A stretch of 64,000 nucleotides of DNA from a virus: positions 1 through 64,000 of IMG/VR virus record IMGVR_UViG_3300021093_000062. One strand, 5' to 3'. Position 1 is the stretch's first letter. Every line of letters starts with the position of its first letter. Position numbers and translations under genes: made by a program. The notes beneath the pieces are model-generated. The model made no database searches, was not told where the DNA came from, and saw nothing but the letters and a program-made list of their open reading frames with translations. This document shows, in pieces, positions 46,857 to 56,212 of the stretch.

Positions 46857-47630
46857 ATGTCAAAATTTGAAGATGGTATTCAGGTTCCCGTAGATCAGGA
46901 AGAAACTCCGGCTCCAAAGGTTCAGGAAGAAAAGTACTTCTCTGAAGAGGACATCCAAAAGGTGCGCCAACAGGAGAAGGAGAAGATGTACAAACGTCTA
47001 GAAGACGCTGATCATCGCGTCAAGGCACTGGAAGAAAAGCTAAACATTATTAGTAGCGAACGTGAAACGGCAATTAAAGAAGCCTCAGATCGCGCTAAAA
47101 AAGAAGCTGAACTCCTTCGTCAACGTGAGATTGAAGAGCTAAGCGCCAAGGAACTCCTCTTAAAGAAGGAGGATGAATGGAGCCAGCGAATCAACCAGGT
47201 TGAGCACGAATGGGGCCAGAAGTTTGCCGAACTTGAGAAACAGCGGCAGGCCCAGGATGCCATCCTTGAAAAGGAGCGCTATCTCCAGCAACTAGAGGCT
47301 TATCGCCAGAGACGTATCCAGGCGGAGTCAGAAACCATAATTCCAGAGCTGCGCGATCTTATTTCAGGTAATACTGAAGAAGAGATTGAACACAGTATTA
47401 CCGTACTTCGTGATAGAAGTACTGCTATAATTGAATCAATCCAGCAGGCGAGTCCCCCTCGCTTGAAGGGGGCTCCGGTAACGGCTCCTCCGTCTGGGCC
47501 ACTGGACAACCAAATGGAATATCAAACGGTTAGCGCGGAGGATATCCGCAACATGCCGATGGATCAATATGTAAAAATGCGTGAAAAGTTACTGTCAGCA
47601 ACACGGTCTCAGCAACGGGGCCGCTACTAA
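46857..47630 (+). CDS. Scaffolding protein
   Basis: 257 residues, highly charged, with a coiled-coil region from about 30 to 165 (KVRQQEKEKMYKRLEDADHR, KKEAELLRQREIEELSAKE, QRINQVEHEWGQKFAELEKQ). Lies between portal and capsid genes, as scaffold genes do. The C-terminal part (EDIRNMPMDQYVKMREKLL) may bind the capsid protein. No protease domain is seen. Confidence 0.8.
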   Translation: MSKFEDGIQVPVDQEETPAPKVQEEKYFSEEDIQKVRQQEKEKMYKRLEDADHRVKALEEKLNIISSERETAIKEASDRAKKEAELLRQREIEELSAKELLLKKEDEWSQRINQVEHEWGQKFAELEKQRQAQDAILEKERYLQQLEAYRQRRIQAESETIIPELRDLISGNTEEEIEHSITVLRDRSTAIIESIQQASPPRLKGAPVTAPPSGPLDNQMEYQTVSAEDIRNMPMDQYVKMREKLLSATRSQQRGRY

Positions 47631-47665
47631 ACCCAAACTAACCACATCCATCGGAGGATATTAAT

Positions 47666-48772
47666 ATGGCATTACCCGCACCCGCAGGTGGAGCAATTAC
47701 AGGTACAGCTACCGGTTCAGTGACCGGTTATACTGACGGTAGTTCCGCTCTATCTCCCGCAATCCAGCAAATTTGGTCAAAGGAAATCCTTTTCCAGGCC
47801 ATGCCCGTACTTCGGTTTGAACAGTTCGCTGTTAAGAAGACCGAACTCGGTGTCATGCCCGGTTTGACCATCAACTTTATGCGTTACAACAACCTGTCAG
47901 TTGATGAGTCAGCAGGAGCAACCCTTAGCGAAGGTACCCGTATGGAGCCCGTCGCTTTGTCCGCAAGCCAGATTCAGATCACCGTTACCGAACATGGTAA
48001 GGCTGTCGCCGTCACCGAGCTGCTTCTCAATGCAGCTTTTGATGACGTTATGGCATCAGCTTCGCGCCTACTTGGTCGCCACATGGCTCAGAGCATGGAC
48101 ATCCAGGCTCGCAACACCCTCTACAAGAACGGTGTACCGTTCGGTGGTGGAGCAGCTGTACCTCCAAGCGTTGTGTTTGGTCGTACCGCTGTTGCAGCCC
48201 GTGGCTCAATCAGCCCCTACGACGGCGGTGACGTTGGTACCGCTTCTGCCCCCGGTTTCCTCAGCCCCGCGTCCATCAAGGACGCAGTTGAGGTTCTCGC
48301 CGGCCAGAACATCCCCCGTTTGGGCGACACTTATGTCTGCTTCGTACACCCAAGTCAGAGCCGCTCACTCCGTGACTGGCCTGAGTTCATCGAAGTCACC
48401 AAGTACGCTGCCCCCGGCAACTTCATGCTTGGTGAAATCGGTCGTCTGTACGACGTAGTTTTCATTGAAACCACTCAGGTTAAGAAGGGTCTGGATGCCA
48501 CTGCTGCTACCTCCCCTCTGTTCGGATTGGGATCAACTTTAGACACCAGCGCTAGCGCTGGCTTCCAGGAAAACCCCAACTCTTTTAACGCCATTATGAT
48601 CGGTGACAACGCTTTCGGTCACGCAATCAGCCTCCCGGTTGAGCTTCGTGACGGTGGTGTCATTGACTTCGGTCGTGAGCATGGTCTTGCCTGGTACGCC
48701 ATTTGGGGATTCGGTGTAATCACCCACGAAAGCCGAGTAATTCTAAACACATTCGGTGGCGCAATTTCCTGA
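47666..48772 (+). CDS. Major capsid protein (N4-gp56 / HK97 fold)
   Basis: 368 residues with GGAGGATATTAAT upstream and codon use strongly biased to G/C endings, as for a very highly expressed gene. IQQIWSKEILFQAMPVLRFEQFA and the following PGLTINFMRYNNL, LSEGTRMEPVALSASQIQITVTEHG are the N4-gp56-family core. It assembles the icosahedral head. A perfect hairpin at 48796-48821 follows. Confidence 0.9.
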   Translation: MALPAPAGGAITGTATGSVTGYTDGSSALSPAIQQIWSKEILFQAMPVLRFEQFAVKKTELGVMPGLTINFMRYNNLSVDESAGATLSEGTRMEPVALSASQIQITVTEHGKAVAVTELLLNAAFDDVMASASRLLGRHMAQSMDIQARNTLYKNGVPFGGGAAVPPSVVFGRTAVAARGSISPYDGGDVGTASAPGFLSPASIKDAVEVLAGQNIPRLGDTYVCFVHPSQSRSLRDWPEFIEVTKYAAPGNFMLGEIGRLYDVVFIETTQVKKGLDATAATSPLFGLGSTLDTSASAGFQENPNSFNAIMIGDNAFGHAISLPVELRDGGVIDFGREHGLAWYAIWGFGVITHESRVILNTFGGAIS

Positions 48773-48795
48773 ACCTAGCGTTCAGATGCTGTAGT

Positions 48796-48821
48796 ATGGT
48801 GGGGGATAATTCCCCCACCAT
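48796..48821 (+). terminator. Strong hairpin after the major capsid gene
   Basis: ATGGTGGGGG (48796-48805) and CCCCCACCAT (48812-48821) pair perfectly around a 6-nt loop ATAATT. No long T-run follows, so it may work as an attenuator or 3'-end protector that raises capsid mRNA over the downstream genes. Confidence 0.75.
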
Positions 48822-48856
48822 ATTGCTGTATATGGTAAAACCAAAAGGAGAACACA

Positions 48857-49108
48857 ATGCCTCGTAAAATTACAACCACAACAAATTGGGCAGAACCTGC
48901 TGAAGAGCAGGACGAAGTAGTAATTGAAGAGCCCGTTACCGTTTCTAGCACGGACGGAGATTTCGTTAAGGCCCGAGTAAAGGGAACATGGCTCATGATT
49001 TGGGGACTAACAAAATTTGACTTTAAGGACGGCAAAACCTACAAGCTTCCAAAAGATCTGTTTAACTACCTTCGTGCAAACGGAAACATTTACGACACTA
49101 TGGCTTGA
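48857..49108 (+). CDS. Small virion-type hypothetical protein
   Basis: 83 residues with AAGGAGAACACA upstream. Thr-rich N-terminus (PRKITTTTNWAEP), an acidic stretch, then VKARVKGTWLMIWGLTKFDFKDGKTYKLPKDLF. The second half resembles short head/neck proteins that lie after capsid genes. No family assigned with confidence. Confidence 0.55.
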   Translation: MPRKITTTTNWAEPAEEQDEVVIEEPVTVSSTDGDFVKARVKGTWLMIWGLTKFDFKDGKTYKLPKDLFNYLRANGNIYDTMA

Positions 49109-49115
49109 GGTGTAA

Positions 49116-50567
49116 ATGCCTTACATAATCCCTAACGCAACTGATGTTGACGGTAATAAATTTATTGCCCTTGATCAAGCGGAACCAGACTCACTTGATT
49201 TTGAAATTTTGGGTGATAGGTCGACTGGTGTATTGTCTGGGTGTGCAGTAACTGCCTCAACGTCATCTGGGTTCCTTGCCATCGCTAGTGGTTTTGTAGC
49301 CCTTAGAGGAGTAGTATACGAAGTTTTTGGTGATGCTAGTAAACCACTAAACACTGGCCCATCATCTGGGTATAGATTTGATGCTGTTGTTGTTAGATGC
49401 ACACCCTCAGCAAACACAGCATCTATCACTATTATTGACGGTGTACAAAATGTTACAAACCCAACGTACCCCAAGTCAGCAGCCCGTTTGGTAACTACTG
49501 ATGGAATTAACACAGCTACGTACATAACAGAAAATGACGTTGTTTTGGCTATGGTGTTCCGTCAAGGAACAACATCCCCGTCAAATGCCAACATTGTTGA
49601 CAAACGTGTAAACGTCCCATCTACCACAAGCCTCCGTGGAAACGTGGTGCCATCAAACGGCATTGGTTTGGATGGTGATTTTTACTATAAAAACTCTGTT
49701 GGCACTAGCTCATCAGGTGTGTACGTTAAGCGTGATGGGGCATGGATTGAGCTTCTTTTAAGTGATGACTCGGGTTCAGTAACACCTATTGGGTCAATCA
49801 TTATGTGGCCAAGTAACGTCGCTAGCCCTAACCCTGCTAATAAAACGTTTTGGCTAGAGTGTAACGGTCAGTCGGTCTCAAAAGAGTCGTATGCTGAGTT
49901 GCACAATCTTTTAGGCGACACTTACGGACCTCAAACAGCTACCCAATTTAGCCTTCCAAACCTGTACTCTGAGACATCAAAATTTGTTACTGGTAACTCT
50001 ACGGCGGGAGCCATTAGTGGAAGTTCAACAATAACCATCGGTTCGGGCAACTTGCCCAGCCACACTCACAGTCTTGGGTCGCACACCCACACAATTGGTG
50101 ATCACACGCACAATATTGCCCATGGTCATGGTTCTGGCACCACTGTCAATGGTGGGCAACACAGCCACCAACCCTTGGGTGGTCAAGACGAAACGCCGTC
50201 AGAAGGTATTGGGTTTGTTACTAGGCTTGGACAAGCAATTGCTGGAGTTCTATACCCTGGAACTACCGGGTGGTTAAAGGGTTATGTAGTACCTGGGTCA
50301 GCTACCGCTGATTTAGTTGCAGATGGGCTAACAGGAATTGTTGGTCAAGGAATGCAGGTACACTACACTCTCAACACCACTGAGCACTCCGGGCACACCC
50401 ATGTGTTTGCCACTCCTACCCACTCAGGAACAAGTGGTTCCGTTGTAAACCAATTATCTTCAACTGGTGGGCCGTCAGACGCAAACACAGGAACAACTGG
50501 TGCTTCAACCCCAATAACCCATTTGCCACCAAATATCAGTATGCGCTGGTTTATAAGAGCAAAATGA
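49116..50567 (+). CDS. Collar-domain fibre protein in the head/neck region
   Basis: 483 residues, GAGG before the ATG. The N-terminal beta part (about 1-225) is followed by a tail-collar domain (IGSIIMWPSN, FWLECNGQSV, YAELHNLLGDTYG, FSLPNL) and a His-rich region with SHTHSLGSHTHTIGDHTH and GQHSHQ, comparable to the HxH tip of the 33552 gene. The C-terminal ITHLPPNISMRWFIRAK matches collar-protein ends. Its place among head and connector genes suggests a head- or neck-attached fibre rather than a tail fibre. Confidence 0.75.
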   Translation: MPYIIPNATDVDGNKFIALDQAEPDSLDFEILGDRSTGVLSGCAVTASTSSGFLAIASGFVALRGVVYEVFGDASKPLNTGPSSGYRFDAVVVRCTPSANTASITIIDGVQNVTNPTYPKSAARLVTTDGINTATYITENDVVLAMVFRQGTTSPSNANIVDKRVNVPSTTSLRGNVVPSNGIGLDGDFYYKNSVGTSSSGVYVKRDGAWIELLLSDDSGSVTPIGSIIMWPSNVASPNPANKTFWLECNGQSVSKESYAELHNLLGDTYGPQTATQFSLPNLYSETSKFVTGNSTAGAISGSSTITIGSGNLPSHTHSLGSHTHTIGDHTHNIAHGHGSGTTVNGGQHSHQPLGGQDETPSEGIGFVTRLGQAIAGVLYPGTTGWLKGYVVPGSATADLVADGLTGIVGQGMQVHYTLNTTEHSGHTHVFATPTHSGTSGSVVNQLSSTGGPSDANTGTTGASTPITHLPPNISMRWFIRAK

Positions 50568-50719
50568 CAGAAAAACTGCCTAAGCCATCTGGCACTGCCG
50601 ACCAGATTAAGTTAAGGAAGGTAACCGCTGTTCCGTCTATGCGTGTAGAGCAGCCTGCGTTAAACCAACCTATACAAAAAACCGTCCCAGGCAAGGACTC
50701 GGCAGACACTCCGTCATAA
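50564..50719 (+). CDS. 51-residue hypothetical protein
   Basis: ATGA-coupled to the collar-fibre gene. The product is basic and Pro-rich without hydrophobic segments (MTEKLPKPSGTADQIKLRKV, PSMRVEQPALNQPIQKT). It ends 14 bases before the next start. Coding potential rests on the coupled start and the uninterrupted frame; function unknown. Confidence 0.55.
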   Translation: MTEKLPKPSGTADQIKLRKVTAVPSMRVEQPALNQPIQKTVPGKDSADTPS

Positions 50720-50733
50720 GGTAAACTTATACC

Positions 50734-51534
50734 ATGGCAACATTAGCAGACATTGAAAATATTGCAAGAACTTATCTCAGGGATTTCCCTAAGTTCTTTC
50801 AAACATCCTTTGATGTTGTCGGAAGAACTTATGATTTAAGCCATATCAACGTCGATTCAGAATCCTTATGGGTTGCCGTCTACACCACTGGATCTGGGTC
50901 TGCGTCTGCCTTAAGTGCCTCTCAGTACTCTCTTGATGAGCGCAACGGAATACTGCGTTTAGCTAACACGTATGCGTCAGGGACAAAAGTGCTGGTAGAA
51001 GGCTATTACTACGAGTGGGTTACGCCCACTGATCTTTCTTTCTATACCAAAAGAGCTTTAGAAAAGCATCTACATACTATCCACCTCTCTGTTGACCAGT
51101 TAGCTGATGTTGTGATTAACACTATCGGTATATCTGCAATTTGTGAGTGTCTGTGGGCGCTGATGACAGAGTATAGCCGAGACATTGACGTCATTACTTC
51201 TGAGTCAGTTCATATACCAGCAAGCCAGAGATTTAGAATGGTACAAGGACTACTATCTCAGTGGGAAAGGGAATACGCACGACACGCAGCAAATCTAAAC
51301 ATTGGTTTTGACCGTCTTGAAGTTATGAATTTGCGAAGAGTGTCTAGAACAACCAACAGGCTTGTCCCCCTGTACAAGCAGAAAGAGCTTGGCGACTTCT
51401 CCCCTATGGAGCGGCTATGGCCAGAAATTGACGATGGAACTGTTACCCCTGAAACTAAGGGTGATCGACTTCGTGAAGATGTTTATATTGACACAACCCC
51501 GCCGTCAGGCGCTACTACTAACGCTTTCCACTAA
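50734..51534 (+). CDS. Head-tail connector / neck protein
   Basis: 266 residues, ATG with AAGG nine bases upstream. Helical with AELADIENIARTYLRDFP-like N-terminus (ADIENIARTYLRDFPKFF) and alternating strands; the centre (FYTKRALEKHLHTIHLSVDQLAD) and long C-terminal helix with NRLVPLYKQKELGDF. Placement after capsid and before tail-terminus genes suggests a neck component. No definite family. Confidence 0.55.
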   Translation: MATLADIENIARTYLRDFPKFFQTSFDVVGRTYDLSHINVDSESLWVAVYTTGSGSASALSASQYSLDERNGILRLANTYASGTKVLVEGYYYEWVTPTDLSFYTKRALEKHLHTIHLSVDQLADVVINTIGISAICECLWALMTEYSRDIDVITSESVHIPASQRFRMVQGLLSQWEREYARHAANLNIGFDRLEVMNLRRVSRTTNRLVPLYKQKELGDFSPMERLWPEIDDGTVTPETKGDRLREDVYIDTTPPSGATTNAFH

Positions 51535-52076
51535 TGAATCTTCATACCGAACTTTCGTTAATAAACAAACACTTTAACAAACGCCACAAAGAGGCTGGGG
51601 AAGAATTTGTTGTCTGGTACGAATTTGTTCCTCTCGGAACCTCTGCAGCACTAAACAGTGTTTATGATGACGTGTACGATGAAGCACCATCAGGTATAGG
51701 TGGGCGTAAATACAAGCCTGGTGTTATCTTGCCGGTGCTTCTAGTTTCAGAGGCTGAGGATCAACGTAGGTCTATCCCTGAAGGCCGTTTAACTCTAGAG
51801 ACTATTGACGCTTTTATACCAATAAAAGCTATGCGAGATGCTGGTGTATCACACGTATGGGAATATAGAGAACATCTAAACGATGTGTTTTCCTACGATG
51901 GTAGATTCTATTCAGTCTTTGATTACCGGGTTAGAGGGCGTCTAAAAGAGGAAGTATTTGTCCTCTTACAAGGTCAAGAACTGTACGTTGACCAAGAGTT
52001 TGTCAACGACGATACATTCCCAACACTCAGCAGTAACAACCTTCCATGGCCTACATCCTTACCTCAAATAGGGTAA
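51534..52076 (+). CDS. Head closure / neck-type protein
   Basis: 180 residues, TAATG-coupled. It has a compact beta core (EEFVVWYEFVPLGTSAALNS, GVILPVLLVSEAEDQRR, YDGRFYSVFDYRVRG) as in head-completion proteins that plug the portal and receive the tail. Family not certain. It ends in a possible -10-like TAGGGTAAAAT (52069-52079). Confidence 0.55.
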   Translation: MNLHTELSLINKHFNKRHKEAGEEFVVWYEFVPLGTSAALNSVYDDVYDEAPSGIGGRKYKPGVILPVLLVSEAEDQRRSIPEGRLTLETIDAFIPIKAMRDAGVSHVWEYREHLNDVFSYDGRFYSVFDYRVRGRLKEEVFVLLQGQELYVDQEFVNDDTFPTLSSNNLPWPTSLPQIG

Positions 52077-52104
52077 AATTAAGATAGTTATGGCGAGCGC
52101 CATA
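52069..52104 (+). promoter_or_regulatory. -10-like element and palindromic hairpin before tail genes
   Basis: TAGGGTAAAAT (52069-52079) differs in one base from TAGGCTAAAAT found at 25589 and 30970. It is followed by TATGGC-GAGC-GCCATA (52089-52104), a perfect 6-bp stem with a 4-base loop, which could be an operator or hairpin in the leader of the gene starting at 52137. Confidence 0.45.
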
Positions 52105-52136
52105 GCATCCAACGCCTAGAACTGTAAGGAGACCCA

Positions 52137-52550
52137 ATGATTGGGAATTCTAAATCTGTGTCTTCTGATTTCAGTTCTGACGTTCAAGTATCTAAACCAA
52201 AGCCCAGAATGCCATGGGCTGTTCATAGTCTTATTTCTAAACTAGGTGAGTTCCACAATGCTGTGGATAGGGCCGTTGCCGAGTACCAGAAGGAAGTACG
52301 CCAAGATGCTGCTGCCGACTGGGGCGACGTAGCCAACACAATAATTGTTGAATTTGATAAAGAAAAAATGGTAGTTAATATTCACTCGCCACACCCCGAT
52401 GCGACACTGTTGGAGTACGGTACCCCAGAACTACCACCAGCACCTGTTATACGTATGGCTTCCATCCGGGCTCAGGAAAAGTTAGTTCCATTAATTAAAG
52501 AAGAACTCTATAAATTAGGACTATCGAGAGGTAGTGGTCATGCCAAATAA
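52137..52550 (+). CDS. HK97 gp10-like neck/tail completion protein
   Basis: 137 residues, AAGGAGACCC upstream. A helical part (KLGEFHNAVDRAVAEYQKEV) is followed by VNIHSPHPDATLLEYGTPELPPAP and a C-terminal helix. The EYGTP...PPAPVIR segment is the signature I know from HK97 gp10-type tail-completion proteins. Its 3' end overlaps the next gene by 11 bases. Confidence 0.7.
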   Translation: MIGNSKSVSSDFSSDVQVSKPKPRMPWAVHSLISKLGEFHNAVDRAVAEYQKEVRQDAAADWGDVANTIIVEFDKEKMVVNIHSPHPDATLLEYGTPELPPAPVIRMASIRAQEKLVPLIKEELYKLGLSRGSGHAK

Positions 52551-53238
52551 GGGGTTCTTGCTTGCAGAAGATGCTGCGGTTAAAAACCGATTTAGCAACT
52601 TAACTGTTTCTGATGACAGAGACGCCAACCGAGCAGTTCAGGTGTTCTTTAGGTACCCAGAGGGAGAAACCGAAAAGGCATATCCGTTTATAACTGTTGA
52701 AATGGTGGGCATGTCCCACGACACCCGTAGACAGCTGTCTGAAACTACGCTGTATTACAGCAATAGCGTTTCGGCATCAAGTAAGTCTAATTACATTAAT
52801 TATTACCCATCAGAACTGACCGCATCTGAAATGTCTTCTATGGTTAATAACTCTACTATTTTATCTGTACACTCGTTTATACCAGTTAACCTGGTATATC
52901 AAATAACTACTCACACCAGAAGTGCTCTACACGACAGACAACTTTCAAGTAAAATACTCCGCAGAGTAGTGCCCTTTAGGCAGGGCTTTATAGAAATACC
53001 TGAAGATGGTACTATTAGAAGGTTTGATTTACTGTCGTGGTCTACGTCTGACTTATTGGACAGAGAATCTGGTTATAGAAAACGCATATTTAGAAAGATG
53101 TTTACAATACAAATGAACGCTGAGATAGCTGCAACAGACCTAACACCTGTCAAGAAGGTAGCATCTGTAGTTGGTAATATATATGATAACGATACGGCAA
53201 TTCACACCCTAACACCCCAAATTTCAGAGGAGTTTTAA
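52540..53238 (+). CDS. Tail terminator / neck protein
   Basis: Start set at ATG 52540 (GTG 52534 also in frame). The 232-residue product is beta-rich, with NRAVQVFFRYPEGETEKAYPFITVEMVG, a typical tail-terminator-like start, then HSFIPVNLVYQITTHTRSA and a long hydrophilic end. It stands immediately before the sheath gene. Role is inferred from order. Confidence 0.6.
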   Translation: MPNKGFLLAEDAAVKNRFSNLTVSDDRDANRAVQVFFRYPEGETEKAYPFITVEMVGMSHDTRRQLSETTLYYSNSVSASSKSNYINYYPSELTASEMSSMVNNSTILSVHSFIPVNLVYQITTHTRSALHDRQLSSKILRRVVPFRQGFIEIPEDGTIRRFDLLSWSTSDLLDRESGYRKRIFRKMFTIQMNAEIAATDLTPVKKVASVVGNIYDNDTAIHTLTPQISEEF

Positions 53239-54759
53239 ATGCCTGAATATAAGAATCCAGGAGTATACGTATCCGAATCGGCATTCTTGCCGAAGGTGCG
53301 TAGAGGAGTAACCTCAAGATCAGCGGCTGCCTTCTTTGGTGAAGCACCTCGAGGACCCTCAGCCGCAACCCTAGTGCAGTCATGGTCTGAGTACAAGACA
53401 CTATATGGTGATCTTTCACAGACCTCTGATCTTGGATTTGCTGTTTACCATTACTTTGCAAACGGTGGTAGAGACGCATGGATCACCAGAGTTATTGGTA
53501 GCACTGCTGTAACCGCAACAGCCACAGTTGCCTACTATCCCAATGGTTCTGGTCAAGCATCAGCCTCGTTGTTTACTGCTTCTGCAAAGAGCAAGGGTTC
53601 TTGGGGTAACAACCTTACCCTTGAATTCTCAAACGGAAATACCGCAGCCTCGTCAACGGTTATGCCTACATTTAACTTGGTAGTTAAGTTGAGTGGTATA
53701 GAAGTAGAGAGATGGAATGATCTGTCTCCAGACATCGCTAGTAGTCGGTACTTTGTTACTATCCTTAATAACTACTCAAGCTACATCACAAACGTTGCCG
53801 CTGGTTCAGGAATTGTAGCCAACGCTTACTGGATATATAACTCAGTAGCAACCACGTTTGCAAGTGGTTCAAACGGAAGCGCAGTGCAGGATACCGACTA
53901 CGTGACGGCCCTTGGCCAGCTTGATTCAGTAGAGGGTGTGTTACTACTTAACGCCGTTAATAAAACTTCAGCAACTGTTATTAACCAGTTCCTTGCAAAG
54001 GCAGAATCCCGAGGAAACTCCTTTGTGATTATCGACCCAGACATGACCGCTGTTGATGTGTCTACCATTGGTGGTTCAGTAGTAGGAAGCTACACTAGTT
54101 CAAACTACGGAGCTGTGTACTACCCACATCTAACCATGGTTGACCCCTCTAAGACTGGACCGGGAGCAGTTAGGGCAACTGCACCAGGTGGTGCAATCGC
54201 TGGAGTGTATGTTCGCACCGAGATTGAGCGCAACGTAGCTAAGAGCCCAGCTGGGTACAACGTTACTGTTCGTAACTCACTGGGCCTTGGTACTTCATTT
54301 ACCGAAGCTCAAACAGGTACGCTTTACTCAACCTACAACGTTAACGTATTGAAGACTGTTCCTGGTGGTGGAATCATTATCAATGGAGCTCGCACTCTAG
54401 ACAAGGCAGCTCCTGGTAAGTTCATCTCTGCACGTAGAACTTTAAACTACTTGAAACAAGTTCTTAAAGAAGGTACTGAGTCTGCTGTGTTTGAGCCAAA
54501 CGACTCTCGACTTTGGGACCAGATTACTGGGTCTGTCTCTGCACTACTTGGGGAGTTCTGGCGCCAAGGTGGTCTTAAGGGCAAGAATGCTTCAGAGGCT
54601 TACTACGTAATTTGTGATGCGTCAAACAACACGTCTGTAACCGTTGATAATGGTGAAGTACATATCGAGGTTGGTGTTGCCCTGCAATATCCAGCCGAAT
54701 TTGTGGTAATAAACCTGTCCCAATGGACCGGTGGTTCAAACGCAACAGAGACACTCTGA
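53239..54759 (+). CDS. Tail sheath protein
   Basis: 506 residues. The N-terminus PEYKNPGVYVSE is the sheath start motif; SRSAAAFFGEAPRGPS and YGDLSQTSDLGFAVYHYFANGG are the typical first domain, and the C-terminal INGARTLDKAAPGKFISARRTLNYLKQVL and YPAEFVVINLSQW segment is the conserved sheath domain. It forms the contractile outer tail tube. Establishes myovirus morphology. Confidence 0.95.
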   Translation: MPEYKNPGVYVSESAFLPKVRRGVTSRSAAAFFGEAPRGPSAATLVQSWSEYKTLYGDLSQTSDLGFAVYHYFANGGRDAWITRVIGSTAVTATATVAYYPNGSGQASASLFTASAKSKGSWGNNLTLEFSNGNTAASSTVMPTFNLVVKLSGIEVERWNDLSPDIASSRYFVTILNNYSSYITNVAAGSGIVANAYWIYNSVATTFASGSNGSAVQDTDYVTALGQLDSVEGVLLLNAVNKTSATVINQFLAKAESRGNSFVIIDPDMTAVDVSTIGGSVVGSYTSSNYGAVYYPHLTMVDPSKTGPGAVRATAPGGAIAGVYVRTEIERNVAKSPAGYNVTVRNSLGLGTSFTEAQTGTLYSTYNVNVLKTVPGGGIIINGARTLDKAAPGKFISARRTLNYLKQVLKEGTESAVFEPNDSRLWDQITGSVSALLGEFWRQGGLKGKNASEAYYVICDASNNTSVTVDNGEVHIEVGVALQYPAEFVVINLSQWTGGSNATETL

Positions 54760-54776
54760 TAAGGAGAGATGATTAA

Positions 54777-55394
54777 ATGGCACGTTCAGCGAGCACAGAT
54801 CCGGTAAGGAACTTTAAGTTCCAAGTACAAATTCAACCAACTAGTAACACACGACTCGCTACTGTCCTTAACGGCATTGGAGATCTTGGGTTTGCTGCTA
54901 TGACTGGTGTTTCAGTCCAGCACCAAATGGTTGGTTACCGTGAGGGTGGCATGAACACCCACACACATAAGCTAGTCGGCCAATCCGACTTTGGACCAGT
55001 AACATTCAGTCGTGGTGTAATTGCTGAGCAAAGCCACCTCTGGAAGTGGTCTGAGTTTATTCACTCTTGGAACCAGGCCGCTGGTAACTCGGGTTCAAAC
55101 TCAACAGTTGCCAACGGAAATGACTATCGGTGCCACATTTTGGTGCGGGTTTTTGACCACCCACACTCAGTAGGAACCTACCAGGAATCTGGGGTTGTTA
55201 GTTCAGCAGCAACCAACCTTGGTAAGCCTCGTCTTGGAATTAAACTGTTCAACTGCTGGCCAGGAGCCTACACACTGAGTGACCTCTCAGCTGGTGACTC
55301 TGGGATTGTTGTACAACAATTGACTGTTCACCACGAGGGGTTTAAACTTGCATGGACAGAGACTGATATTACTGCTCTAGCAAGCGTTAACTGA
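54777..55394 (+). CDS. Tail tube protein (T4 gp19-like)
   Basis: 205 residues with AAGGAGAGATG upstream. NFKFQVQIQPT at the N-terminus, ATVLNGIGDLGFAAMTGVSVQ and YREGGMNTHTHKLVGQSDFGPVTFSRGVI follow the Phage_T4_gp19 pattern. It forms the inner tube through which DNA passes, polymerising on the baseplate inside the sheath. Confidence 0.93.
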   Translation: MARSASTDPVRNFKFQVQIQPTSNTRLATVLNGIGDLGFAAMTGVSVQHQMVGYREGGMNTHTHKLVGQSDFGPVTFSRGVIAEQSHLWKWSEFIHSWNQAAGNSGSNSTVANGNDYRCHILVRVFDHPHSVGTYQESGVVSSAATNLGKPRLGIKLFNCWPGAYTLSDLSAGDSGIVVQQLTVHHEGFKLAWTETDITALASVN

Positions 55395-55417
55395 TTTAAC
55401 TAAATAAGGAGAACAAA

Positions 55418-56212
55418 TTGGAAAAATCAATAGAAGTTGAGTCGTTAGACCACGCATTTAAAGACCCCGCTCCATCAATAGCTACACCAGAGACAGTTAT
55501 TGTTGAACTTCATAGGGGCTTGATAAATCCAAATACCGGTCAATGGCAAACAACGGCAGAGGTGCGAGAGCTAACTGGCAAGGATGAGGAGTTTTTAGCT
55601 TCTCTTGAAAGCAACAAAACTATAACGTACGCAATGTACGTCAACCAGTTGGTCAGCAGAGCTACTGTGAGAATTGGAGACACCCTGATCCAAGGCCACA
55701 AGGCGTTGATTGAAGAATTAATTACCGGTGACAGAGACACCCTTTTGTTGGGTATTATCAAAGCTACTTATGGTCCTGAGCGCACGTTTAACTACCCGTG
55801 TAACGCTTGTAAAACACCAAACTTGATAACTATTGAACTTGACAAAGACTTCCCAATTCAAGAATATGAGGGAAATTTGAGAGAGCCATTTGAGGTAACA
55901 TTCAAAAATGGCAACAAGGTAAAGTTTAAGTACCCAGTTGGTTCCGACAACATTGCTATGGGCAAAGCTGAAACAACAGCTCAACAGAGTACAATTTTAA
56001 TTTCTCGTTGTGTTGTTTGGCCGGATCACAGAGATTCTCTGTACAACGAAGAGTGGGCTAAGAACCTATCTATGAACGATAGAAACCTAGTACTAAGAGC
56101 CCTACTTTCACCAAAAGTAGGGCCCAAGCTTGGGGAGGTGAATACCCAGTGCGTACATTGTGGCGCTGATATAAACATCAATATCGACTGGGTATCCCTT
56201 TTACTCGCCTAA
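55418..56212 (+). CDS. Tail assembly chaperone / T4 gp26-like protein
   Basis: 264 residues from a TTG with AAGGAGAACAAA upstream. The middle part (EELITGDRDTLLLGIIKATYG) and two Cys pairs (CNAC near 128, CVHC near 250) with beta segments between suggest a zinc-bound fold like the T4 baseplate-hub/tail chaperone group. In this position, between tube and tape measure, tail assembly chaperones are expected. Downstream, an out-of-frame extension without a start codon overlaps its end. Confidence 0.7.
   Translation: MEKSIEVESLDHAFKDPAPSIATPETVIVELHRGLINPNTGQWQTTAEVRELTGKDEEFLASLESNKTITYAMYVNQLVSRATVRIGDTLIQGHKALIEELITGDRDTLLLGIIKATYGPERTFNYPCNACKTPNLITIELDKDFPIQEYEGNLREPFEVTFKNGNKVKFKYPVGSDNIAMGKAETTAQQSTILISRCVVWPDHRDSLYNEEWAKNLSMNDRNLVLRALLSPKVGPKLGEVNTQCVHCGADININIDWVSLLLA

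Noticed and set aside
47901-48458. 185-residue plus-strand frame in the capsid gene
   Set aside because: Shadow caused by the strong G/C-ending codon bias of the capsid gene.
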